Source: Mytilisepta virgata
Lineage: Eukaryota > Mollusca > Bivalvia > Mytilida > Mytilidae
Assembly: GCA_028015205.1 (NCBI GenBank)
Contig: JAPWFG010000024.1
Location: 1,426,001 to 1,490,000, forward strand
Direction: 5' to 3'
DNA length: 64,000 nucleotides
Below are positions 1 to 10,500 of the stretch, piece by piece. The position numbers were made by a program, and so were the translations under genes. Each line of letters starts with the position of its first letter. The stretch's first letter is position 1. Below the pieces are notes generated by a model, which saw only the letters and a program-made list of their open reading frames with translations, was not told the DNA's origin and did no database searches.

Positions 1-19
1 TCTCTAAAATGTGTATAGG

Positions 20-168
20 TTGTTCAAAGAGAGCTAATCCATCTTTTGAAATCATAAAAAACTAAGTACATGTACATAAAAACAAAATAATGCTAATTAA
101 TTTCAAATTTCTTCGAAATAAAAAGATAGAAAATATGAAGAATAGTGTTTGTTCTTTTAATTTATTGT
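20..168. repeat. Dispersed repeat shared with 62590-62742
   Basis: The stretch from tgttcaaagagagctaa to tgtttgttcttttaa recurs in the same orientation near the right end of the window at about 62590-62742, with the same order of short landmarks. The right copy runs directly into the end of a tandem-monomer element at 62743, so comparing the two copies marks that element's edge. No coding signal is seen. Confidence 0.55.
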
Positions 169-231
169 CAACATAAGATGACTAACAATGAAATACATGT
201 ATAAGAGTGGACAACATTTGGCATTCACAGA

Positions 232-590
232 GGGGAACGAGATCAAAAGTTCAATGTAGGATAAAATCTTAATTCAAATAGTTTGGGGGTGGGGGGGGGG
301 GGGGGGGGTAAAAATCGCTGCAAGTTTTGTTATCCGACATCGATTTTCGGATTTAAAAATACGGATTCAAGTGATGTTCAAGTCAAGTCAGAACAAACAT
401 ACATTGTTGAGGAAAAACAGGACCACAAAATGATACAAAAAGTATACTCTCAAAGCATATGCCCATATTGGTCAATCAATTTTTCCCAAATTAAGTTAAG
501 AAGGGGTTGGGGGGGGGGGGGGGGTTGTCAGTGAAAAAACTATTTGAATTAATTTTTTTTTATCTTACATTGAACTTTTAATCTCGTCCC
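232..590. mobile_element. G-rich MITE, copy A
   Basis: The ends form inverted repeats of roughly 30 bp: gaacgagatcaaaagttcaa on the left and the complement ending ttttaatctcgtccc on the right. A second copy lies at 21444-21782, where the same ends are directly flanked by TTA on both sides; here only the right TTA is preserved. A 3-bp TTA duplication is typical of PIF/Harbinger-type elements, so I infer that superfamily. Inside are two long G runs (about 283-308 and 509-524) around a conserved core that starts taaaaatcgctgcaag. There is no coding capacity; the reading frames crossing it are accidental. Confidence 0.75.
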
Positions 591-1287
591 TTAATCTATT
601 ACAGTGCAATTTTAACAGATATACATGTACAAGCGGTTTTATATTTGACAAAAAAATTTCCGTTCGCGGGTAAAACATTTTTGAGTGCACGCAAGTTTTC
701 ATCCAAATAACCCAATTGGGGTATACCATTATATCCCAATTAGGGGTTATTTCCAATCTGTTAATTGCGAAAACATTAACTGAACGAGCTTTGAAACCGA
801 AATTAGTTGATTTACAAACTGACAAATGTGTCACGTGCCAATCGAAAAATAATTTCTCGTTTCTGATTACACTGACGGACTACTCCGATTGCATCTATTG
901 CAAAATTTTCTCTCTTTTTGAAAATCTACAAAAACTCATTGCTTCGTCAAAGATATGCAACTTTTATTACTAGAAAATTAAGTGTCGTCAATAGATCGTG
1001 AATGTGGAGCAAGAAAGACAACTGAAACTGATTTAATATAAAAAGCACTTTCGAAGAATGTTCGAGGATATTGCATCCGTCAGTCTTTCCATCACTCTTT
1101 TTTGTAATATCAACTCCTGCTTCCATTTTTGTTTTAGGGATGTAATGTCTTTATAGAACGGTTGAATACTATCTGCAGATGCGTAATGAGGCATTTTCAA
1201 TTTTGATTTTCTAAACTTGAGGCCCAATTTCTAAAATTGTGAATAGAAGCTTCTGACATAGACTCTTCGTCTATTTTCAGCCGACCT
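591..1287. other. Non-coding AT-rich stretch
   Basis: No splice-supported gene, RNA gene or recognisable repeat is visible. The short reading frames on both strands overlap one another and have no domain signature. Confidence 0.5.
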
Positions 1288-1480
1288 GACTAAAAGTGTC
1301 ATGTAAGCTATTGTCATCACTTGGCGTCTGTCGTCGTAAACGTTTCTTTAGAGATCTTTCCCTCTGAAACAGTTGATCGATTTTAACGTAACTTAGCAAC
1401 AATAGTCCTTAGGGGGTCCTCTTTCAGAATTGTATCCGATTGCAACGCCCGTCATTGTAGATGGCCACGCAGGCCACCCA
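1288..1480 (-). repeat. Degenerate end fragment of a tandem-monomer element
   Basis: It contains the diagnostic end motif tcatcacttggcgtctgtcg followed by one decayed monomer (tctttcagaattgtatccga and a tagatggccac core). This is the reverse of the element end seen at 56340-56399 and matches the start of the copy at 62743. Only about one monomer survives. Confidence 0.6.
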
Positions 1481-1493
1481 ATTATCAATTATC

Positions 1494-1715
1494 TAGTTGC
1501 AAACAAAATATAAAATCATTCCCTTTTGTACAAGCCAAGCAAATTTTCACGAAAAGTTTTCTAGTGTTTTGAGTATTGTTGAATTTCAAACTATCCGCAA
1601 ACAGGATGTGGCTGCACGACAGAACCAAAAATGCTACCACGCTACAACTCAACACTATCAAGCTGCAGACAAAATATAAAGTCATTCCCTTTTGTAGAAG
1701 CCAAGAAAACTTTGA
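1494..1715. repeat. Two-copy direct duplication, about 168-bp period
   Basis: The block aaaatataaaatcattccct at about 1502 recurs at about 1670 with a few changes, and the following cttttgta..aagccaag is shared. The spacing matches the monomer length of the larger arrays in this window. It may be another decayed remnant; no gene is seen. Confidence 0.5.
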
Positions 1716-1789
1716 CTTTACCCAAGGCCTTTCGAAACGACGGAGTCAAGCGGTTACTAGACCTGCTTTCGCCGTTGGCGACGCAGGTA

Positions 1790-3892
1790 ATAATGATAAT
1801 AATAATAATTAACAATACTGTTTTTTAAGCAATGTGTAGGCTAAATAGTGGTCAGGGCAGAACGGTAAGTGAACTCCAATGGTTCCCATTGTGGGTCGTG
1901 TGACTGACCAAAATTTACTCAAAATCAGTGATAGTCATTCTTGGCACAACATTATCACATCAGTAAAACAAATAAAACATTAAATACAACTGAATGTGTA
2001 AGAACTTTGGCTGTTTATTAAAGTTTACAAATTACTTCTTTAAAAACCTGAAATGTTCCAACAAATTACTTTTACAGACATTTCCCATCCTTAAATCATT
2101 GCTACTTCTCTCAAAAATAAATAATCTAAAGGGCATTGACCAGTTGATAAATGTAAACTATTAAAATTAAGTTAACAATCAAAAGACATTCCTATGTCAT
2201 AATGATACTCTTTAGTGTCCTTGGAAGGCGGATAAGCTTGATTATCAAAAAGATGTATGAGATAACTACATCAATAAGATAGCCGAGTATAAGGACGTGT
2301 CTGTTTATTGCAATGAGACTAAATATAATGAACCTGAGACTAAATATAACAACTTTTGATGATAAACAAATTAGCGAAAACCTGCAGATAAAGTTTACTA
2401 AAGCAGAGTTGCTTACTTACTATAAGCATTTAAAAAAAGTACTTTAGCTGTGTTTGGTTCCTGAAATGCCTTAACAAAACAAATACCAAATGAACAAAAG
2501 ACAGTAATGCAGTTTTATATACACCGTATATAGTTCTTCTACTCATTACATTCAAGAAGCTGTCTATGACGGATTCAATTCTGTAGAATAAAATTTGTGC
2601 ATTAAAAGCATATATTTTGGAAATAAGTTGGAATATTTCTTCACCTCACGTGGTTAAATTCACGATAAAATGCAAGGAGAATATATTTCGCACATGATAT
2701 TCCATCCACCAAACGTAAAAATCCTTGTTCTGATCGTACTGATCGTCATTCAGACATTTTTAACCAAAGGGTGGTTTCAAATATTTAAAGGGTACACAAA
2801 TGTGGAATTTGATACACACTTACGTTTTGTTCTATAAACTTGATTTGTTAGGCTTTCGTGGATTTTTTTTTTTATAAATTCCTGCCAATTGTAAGCTGTC
2901 GCCTCTTCACGTCCTTGGAAATGGATGCTGATTGGCATTTACAGTCGTTTACTGTTTATTAAAGGACTGATCTGAGTCATTGTCCTGTTAATTTGTATTC
3001 CGTCTATAAAATACTATCTTCGTCTCAAGTTAATTGCTAGGGGACATATAATAGCTATTTTTGATATTGCTGTATAGTGAACTAATGAATGTAACAAGAT
3101 TTTACATAATCGGCAAAAGTTTAAAGATGAATGAAGGAAGCCAAACAATTAAGCAACAAAATACATGTAGTATAAAAAGTAAATAGTTTTCGTTCAGTTT
3201 ATGGTTGAAGGTGTAAAAAGTAACTATTTAGGTAGCATGGCGTTCAAAACATATTTTTTAAAATAAAACATACATGCTCGATGGGTGGGTATATATTAAA
3301 TAAATTATTAATGAAACTCTTCTATGAACCATTCCCCATCTTTAGAATCTAATTCACTGATATAATAACCTTTATTCTTAATTTACAGCAACTTAAACTT
3401 CAATATAGAATATATCTCTTTTATACTGGGAGGACAAAATTCGAAACTTACAAAATAAAAAACCCATTTGTATACTGGTACCTTAAGAGTACTTTTGTAC
3501 ATCTTGTATTTAAAGAATGGTCCATTTTATTATTCTGCAGGTCTTTGCGAATTTAAAACTGTATCATTTATCAAAATATGACTTATAATGAGTAAATAAT
3601 ACCCATTTCAAATATTCATACTGACTCAGTAAATGGGAAGTAACTCACTAAAATATACAAGAAATTCAGAGTGCAAAAATTATTTTTCTATGGTGACCAT
3701 TTTGAGCATTTCATCACTAGAAGAGACTTTTTACGGATAAAATTTGTCAGATTCAGCTTTGAATGCACAATCCACCATTTTTTTACATATATTTAGCTTT
3801 TCATGAAATGACATGAAAGGAAATATTACCCCCCTCCCCGCATTTTTTTAATTGTTACCAAGTTATTGGCATTATAAATCTTTGGATAAAAT
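1790..3892. other. Non-coding AT-rich stretch with a short AAT microsatellite
   Basis: An (AAT)n-like tract lies at about 1790-1812. The rest is AT-rich, stops occur often in all frames, and I see no splice-supported exon, tRNA or clear element end. Confidence 0.5.
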
Positions 3893-4740
3893 TTGCAAGC
3901 CTCTGAATTGAAGAACAAAAGTTGGCAACAATGGTCCTCTTTCAGAATGGTATCCGATGATCGCGGCCGTTATCAAATATGGCCTCCACAGACGAACTTA
4001 GTTTAGCATTCGACCCTATGTGAAAATTTACCTAAAGATCTTCTTGTGTAAAACAGGTTAGCCGATTGTGACAAAATATTGCAGCAATTTCTTTCAGAAT
4101 ATAAATACAATGCCTTGGACTGCTATGAAAGATGATTGCAACAGACGAACTTAAAGGTCTTCTTATAAGTAACTACATTTGTACTTAGCCGTTTCTATCC
4201 AGACTTGGCAGCAGTCGTCCTTAGGTGGTCCTCTTATAGCGTTGCCTCCAATGAGCCGGGCGGCCATCCAAGATAGGTGTACAGGCGAAGTTACTTAAAG
4301 GTATCTGAACCGTAATAGATCGTCACCAGAAATTATATATTTTTATTTTGTACCAAAAATCTTTAACACAGGGATTATGTCATGTATATAGATATATCTT
4401 TTTGAAGCTGAAACGCACCTCTTTTTTTTTTTTGGAAGCTGCATCTTTGAAAATCAGTTTCCGAAGTTTTCCGATGATTGCCGAGTTTGTATGGAACATC
4501 CGGGACATCTTGAAGATCCACGTGGTCATTTGGGGTCAAAATACCTTAACATACATGTAGGAGTCCTTGCAGATCTTCTTGTCTGAAACCATTGAGCCAG
4601 TTGGAATAAAACATTTCTTCTTCCTTAAGGTGTTCTCTTTCAGAATTATATCCATGACAAAGTCAACAATTAATCTTGATTTAAGCCTGCAAAAGAGTTC
4701 CGGGTGAGCGATACAGCTGCAGGATCTTACGATTCTCTAG
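3893..4740 (-). repeat. Decayed tandem-monomer array
   Basis: Successive blocks carry the family landmarks in reverse orientation: ggtcctctttcagaat, a gatcttctt..gtaaaac/gtctgaaacc segment and a ggccgttatcaaatatggcc / gcggccatcc core. The repeat distance is near 160-170 bp, but copies are diverged and interrupted by short indels. It belongs with the arrays at 25.7, 54.5 and 62.7 kb. Confidence 0.6.
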
Positions 4741-5129
4741 TTACTACTTCATTATCAATGTTTGAGTCATGTTCGAGTATATTTCATTACAATCAAATGA
4801 TACATTAACTCCCCCTCTAAAATGCCTTTACTGTCAATGCCCTTTCCTATTATAGAAATATAATGGAACGTAATTGTATTTTAACTTTCCGAAAAATTCA
4901 ATTTACTGTAGAAATCAGCTTCTTTCACCGGAGAAGATTGGTTATTATCATGTTAATTTGGAAATAACTGTTTAAATGCATGTGTTAAGCTACAGTCAAG
5001 GTCGACTATATTAATTTTTGGTAAATACATACAAACATGCTATAGAAGTGGATATGATATATATAAAAAAACAATCATAAATTACAAAAATTACTTGAAA
5101 AAAAAACAATTGTAAGCTCTCATGTGTCG
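4741..5129. other. Non-coding stretch
   Basis: AT-rich sequence with no recognised element, RNA or exon. It would be the downstream or intronic region of the minus-strand SAM fragment that ends at 5130. Confidence 0.45.
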
Positions 5130-5426
5130 CTAGAGCGTGCTTTCCGATAAATTGAACATTCCACTTATGTCTTTGATCTTAAAGTCTATCTCTAACAAAG
5201 ATTCTAGTGTCTCCTTCGGAATGATAAATTTGTCATTATGTTCCAATACAATGTCACTGTAATGGCAACACATGATTCTCAACTCCATCATCTTGGCACG
5301 GCTACTAAGACCTAGTTCAAGGAAATTTTTCTGAGACAGTTTAGAAATAATGTCCGGAGTTATATTTTCTCTTTCAAAATTCTGCTTCAAATTATTCAAA
5401 CCAGCTCTTTGGAGAATTTCATCCAT
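5130..5426 (-). pseudogene. SAM-domain fragment with truncated helix-turn-helix
   Basis: Reading from the ATG at 5426 gives 98 residues before TAG at 5130. Residues about 5-52 fit a SAM domain: LQRAGLNNLKQNFERE, then ISKLSQKNFLELGL and a terminal helix RAKMMELRIMC. Residues about 71-98 (KETLESLLEIDFKIKDISGM, then FNLSESTL) look like the start of a helix-turn-helix of the kind found before integrase-like DDE domains in mollusc and fish repeat-derived proteins. In that family I expect roughly Tyr-Arg-x-Met-x-x-Tyr next. Here the codon is TAG, followed in frame by RHMRAYN, so a nonsense mutation is likely. A donor-like cgggtaagt on the minus strand near 5513-5521 could belong to a 5' exon. The domain call is good; the gene identity is inferred. 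Confidence 0.55.
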
Positions 5427-5464
5427 TTTAAAAACCAAAACATCAACAACCCTTTGGAAAAATA

Positions 5465-5665
5465 TGCCAACAAAATTGCCCGACTTCGTTTCAACTCGGA
5501 ATATTTCGGTTTTACTTACCCGAAGTCTACCACCACCACATGATGAAAAAAGCAGACGACATGTTATGACAGTATGAAAATAAACCCGAAAAAAATGTCC
5601 GACTTCGTATGTTTTCGGTTATTTTCGGAAGTTTACCACCACCACATAATGAAAAAAGCACTGAA
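5465..5665. repeat. Two-copy tandem duplication upstream of the SAM fragment
   Basis: The segment containing cgacttcgt..cggttatttt and accaccaccacat(g/a)atga occurs twice, about 100 bp apart. It leads directly into the 21-bp minisatellite. Function unknown. Confidence 0.6.
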
Positions 5666-5734
5666 TATAATTGATTAACCACCTAGTATAATATTTTTTG
5701 AACCGAACATAAAACATTTTGACCATAAAGTTTT

Positions 5735-6158
5735 TTGTACTGAACATAATATCTATTTAACAGAACATAATGATTAGTCTACAGAACATAATATTTATCT
5801 CACTCAACATAATGATAACAGTACTGATTATAAAGAGTGTTTGACCACTGAATATTTCGGTTTCTGTAGTCAACATAATGAGAAATCTACATAATATAAA
5901 ACTATGTCCACAGAAGATATTTTCAAAAGTACTGAATATAAAGACAAATCTACTCAATAGAATAATTTACCTACTGAACATAAAGCCAAAACTGCTAAGT
6001 ATATTGATTAAAGTGCTGAATATAATACCAGATCTGCACAATATAATGATTATTCTACTGATCATTATGATGTTACTGCTCAACATAATTGTTATACTAC
6101 TGAACATAATAAAAAGGCCACTCATAATCAAGAAAAAACCGCTGAAAATAATTAAATG
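5735..6158. repeat. 21-bp minisatellite, about 20 units
   Basis: The stretch can be cut into 21-bp units of the type actgaacataa + ten variable bases, almost without indels. Because 21 is a multiple of three, several frames stay open on both strands. On the plus strand the best-conserved bases line up as Thr-Glu-(His/Tyr)-Asn codons, giving a degenerate heptapeptide with a few stops. The minus-strand frames give hydrophobic heptads. It may be a decayed repeat-coding exon or a simple minisatellite. Confidence 0.75.
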
Positions 6159-6659
6159 ATCACAGCGTATACTAAATATGAACAACGGAAGACAGCTATG
6201 GCGTTCCATACATTTGTCTTAATGTAGTAGGGTCGGACATTTGATGTTGAATCACGGGTGTTTTCAGGTTGTCCAGGTACTAACATACGATATATGTCAT
6301 AACAATGATGGAAAGGCTTCATTTATGTTGGAGCCTATAAGAATAAGGAGTCGTACTTTAGTCTATTATAAAGACATTTTCAAAAACGAAAAATAATGTA
6401 CTTGTTTACAGGTATTCAAATTTATATTTTTTGTGCGTTTCATATACTTTCTCCTATTCTTGACGTGTTTAATCGGTGGGATAAAAATAGACAATATTTT
6501 AACCACTTCCCGGTGATTAAATTGCTGGATGGGAATTCCCGGCGTTTTTTTTTACGTTTATTGGAAAGATAAACTAGAGAAGTTCCGAAATCGCATTTTC
6601 TTGCGGTTTTTGTTGAAAATCATAGGAGAAACAGAGTCGCCTTCAATTTACCCGTGATT

Positions 6660-6770
6660 TACAGAATATTCCACCCTTGATAGTTAGATTTTAAGATTTT
6701 AACACGCTTTCTAAAGCTCGTGTGTTGAAAATCAAAAATTTTAACTATCTCTGGTGGAGAAATTGCATAA
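6660..6770. repeat. Foldback repeat, about 40-bp arms
   Basis: The left arm ccacccttgatagttagatt..ttaacacg pairs with the right arm cgtgtgttgaaaatc..ttaactatctctggtgg around a short loop (ctttctaaagct). Such near-palindromes are typical foldback MITEs. No transcript evidence is available. Confidence 0.6.
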
Positions 6771-7377
6771 CTCACTCGTACCTGAAGGAGAATCTACACA
6801 TGTATATCCACTGTTAAATTATATATTTTTGATTTCAATACGTTTTAAGAATGCATTTGCCAAATGTCTACAGTTTTTTAATTATATTTTATCAAACATG
6901 GCGGGTTAATTTATCAATATTCCTTATGAGACAAACTTTTGAAATCAGTATATCTTTACTTTGCCAAGTTACTAGCCTTCCATACATCAATACATACATT
7001 TACCAATTATGGACTTTCAATGAGGTCAATATATCAAAAATGGACCTTTTAGAATCGACCGAGGACTTTTTGACGGAGTCAGTATATCTTTACGGAGTCA
7101 ATATGCTTTTACAAGAGGTCAATCATGTCAATACATGAAATATCGATGTAATCATGTGACCAAAATAACCAATGAGAAAAACAGGAAAAACACCGCATAT
7201 GTAATTTTATCTAATATCTCTCCAATAAATCAATTTCACGCTAATGAATATCAAATAAAGTGACACAATAAAATGCAGTCGGTACTCAAAAGATACTTAA
7301 TTCAACAACAGAAAACTTAAGGATAATGAAACGTGTTTCAACACAACTAAATAAGACATATGTCTACAATGTAATAC
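6771..7377. other. 3' flank of the minus-strand cysteine-rich gene
   Basis: The open frame at 6851-7138 is not supported: it has no domain, no splice signals and low-complexity composition with short internal repeats (cggagtcagtatatctttac and cggagtcaatat). The stretch is treated as intergenic. Confidence 0.45.
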
Positions 7378-7383
7378 TTTAAT
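7378..7383 (-). promoter_or_regulatory. Polyadenylation signal ATTAAA
   Basis: On the minus strand ATTAAA lies about 30 nt after the stop codon at 7415-7417. It is the common variant of AATAAA and fits the end of the seven-exon gene. Confidence 0.5.
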
Positions 7384-7414
7384 GAAAATCAGTTTTACTT
7401 CAGATAAAGTTCAA

Positions 7415-7566
7415 CTACGGTGCTGACTTGCACTGTGTAAACCCTGTTGTTGGAGGATCCGCTTCAAGATTTACATTGCATGTGCAGTTGTAAACACTTC
7501 CTTGGATGTTATATAACAAGGTACTCCCATCAGGATGGCATTCATTATTTATGTTGTCTCTACAAT
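7415..7566 (-). CDS. Coding exon 7: C-terminal module 6 and stop
   Basis: Acceptor ttttatttaccag; the exon ends at TAG 7415-7417. The layout differs from the other modules: C-x7-C-x17-C-x-C-x15-C, with YNCTCNVN in the middle, then a short tail KSAP. A sequon NCT lies within it. The odd cysteine here and the single one in exon 1 bring the total to an even number. Confidence 0.83.
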
Positions 7567-10500
7567 CTGGTAAATAAAAAAAAATACAGAATTTTATTGT
7601 CAGTAGCAGGTTTTAATACTCAAACCATGTTTAACCCCGCCATAATCTATATGTTCCAGTCCAAACATACATGTATGCTAATTATATGGAACACTATGAT
7701 ATTTTGTTGTTGTTAATGTTGTTGAATATTTGACACTGTCTAGTGTTTTATATGACATTTAGTGCTTGTTTTGAGTAGCGAAGTGTCGAACCTTCCTGTA
7801 GTTCATCATCCTCCCCAGTCGGGGTTTTGTATCCACGTTCGTTCCTACAAACCCTGACATCACACATTCATATTTTGCGGGTCGAACATATCGCCGCCTG
7901 GTTTGTGACATAGAAAATTCTACCTACGATGCAAATGGATTCTCTTTTGACCTTGATAAGTACCAATGAAAATCGTTCACTTCCGACCCGCAAAATATAA
8001 ATGTGTGATGTCGTATGAATCACATGGATACAAAACCGTGATTCATACGACAATCTAACATATATATACATGTGTAATCAATCATTTCTCATGTCCAATC
8101 TTATGGATTGTAGTCTCTTTGACATCATTGTCAATGTAAAAGGTAAACTGAAAGAAAACAGCAAGGCGTACAGATCTTCGGTTTCAGACTAATTTTTATA
8201 AGGATATGAATGCGGTGAAATGATAAAACTATCTTACAAAATAACAATCCAAAGATACTAATATTAGATATGGTAAATTTATAATATGCTGTATACGACG
8301 CATTTCAAGGAGTTACCTCTCATCAGCAGCATTAAAACCGAAACATGTGGAAGACCAAAAACCAAAGTTATATTAAACAAGAAGTACTCAACCAAAAATA
8401 CCGAAATAGGAAGCCAAATTTCAGCTAAGGAGATCTACCATGTGCAATACAAGGAATGAACCCTTAGTATTTCAATTATTTTTGAATTTTGCTATATACT
8501 GGAAATTTCTGTAACAAATCAATGAATAATCATGTCAGACAAGTCTGACGACTATTATTTAGAAATGTTAAATAATATTAAATTAGGACTCGTGGTGAAA
8601 TACTTTTCAATGAAGCACAGAAAAAAGATCTGTTCATTAAATATGAAAAGAGTCTTGAATTATGCACTGTTATATGTACAGAAACGTACTTGTAAAAATT
8701 ATTTGTTTTAATCTCATACTGAATTGATCAAAGAAACAAGGCTTACTACATGTACTTCACAAACGACAAACATTATATGTTTATACATACCAATACTGAC
8801 GGGAACAAACGAAATATCATAGTTGGTCTCACTGGTCTTGGTAACTTTGCATTTCCTTGTTGCACATTGGTCCTCAAATCTAGCATTTCTGTTTCTCAAA
8901 ACACACGATCCTTCATGGCGACAGCCTTATTAGACAAAAGATAAAAAAAGAAAAATAAATCACCAATGCATACATTGGCGAAAAACATGATTTCCTCTTT
9001 AAGGACATGTACAGAATGGTTGTCTGATATCTCGTAGTGTTTGTTTTATTTATAAATTCTTTACTGCCAAACTAATTAATATTTCCGCTCAAACCGTTGC
9101 TAAGAGTTGTTATAAATCTGCCATGTGATGCAGAGAGCATTGTTCGTGTAGAAGCCTCACTACGACTTTAAAATAGACAAATGTGCATATGAAGCAATTT
9201 CAAAGATGTAATCCAACGGGCAAACCCGGAATACAAACATGCAAATATAAAAAAAGGCAAAATACAGCACACAACAAAGAACGACAATAAATCTTATGAA
9301 AACTAGTACTACATCTGTAGGGGTAATTATTTCCTGCTTAGTATACGGAATCTATCGTTTGGACTGAAAAAGTCAACTTAAATATTGTCTGTGATATTGG
9401 TCTACTGTAGCGTTCAATCGATTGATGATAACAACCGTATAATTTCTGTGAGATCACAAAAATCCATTTCTGACGACACCGTGTTGATGGTTTTCGTTAT
9501 AGCAATGGTGTACAAGTCATGTATATAAGCTGCCTTTGGGAGATAATTGATTGAAGATTGATCGATCACATGACCTGATTCGAAAAATCACAAATTCAAA
9601 ATAATATGATGTTATAATAATCTTCTATGGGTGTGTTCCCATTTCGCCTTAGCTGGTAAATACAGGTAAAAAAGGGTAGTGGGAATCCAGGAACATAAAA
9701 AATCCACTAAGGCGAAATGGGAATATTTTTAAATATGTAAATACTCAACTAAGGCGAAATGGGAACAAACCCTTCTATGTAGACATTGGAAATTCAAATT
9801 TAATTACCTAAACATAAGGATGTTGTGACAATTAATCCAGACACCGCTCTTTTGTATTGCAAATGTCTTATTCACTAGTTGAAATAAAAAAAGAAATGAT
9901 ATTTTCTACATTTCAAACGCTTGTACACGTATGTCTATTTACATAATCCTCTCTGCATAAGGTATTTTTGTATGAATCGGTGTTTTAGTGTTAAGACGCT
10001 TTGTTTTACAGGAAAAGATTTGGTGGTAAGTTAAGTGATGCAAATAGAGATCAACGTCAATCAATTTATCACTATATGCGGGCAATTTCAAAAAAAAAAT
10101 CTGACCTTACCATACACATTTGAGGCAATCTTCAAGACGTCCTTTCCATCAACTTGTTCCCTAACACACGTATGCCTCATACATTTTTCAAAATTCCGTC
10201 TATATTTTCCTTCACCTATACACTTATAATCAGAGGGTCTCTCGTCTCTCAAGGGATTTACACAGCCTAGAAATAAAAACAAAAGCAACATGTTACGTTC
10301 TATCTCGTAGCCATTTACTTTCATTTTAAAAGAAGTGCATTGAGGCATTGAATTGGAGTTTTATTTGATATGTTGAAATTGACAGAACCTTGTTTATTTC
10401 TTATTTATTTAATAACCATTTTGATGGATAATGGATGAATTATTGTTTAACGTCCAGTGGCAACCAGGTGCATATCAGGACGAGAACATGTTGATATGAT

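Noticed and set aside
6851..7138. 95-codon frame on the plus strand
   Set aside because: No domain, no splice sites, low-complexity repeats; it lies in the 3' flank of the minus-strand gene.
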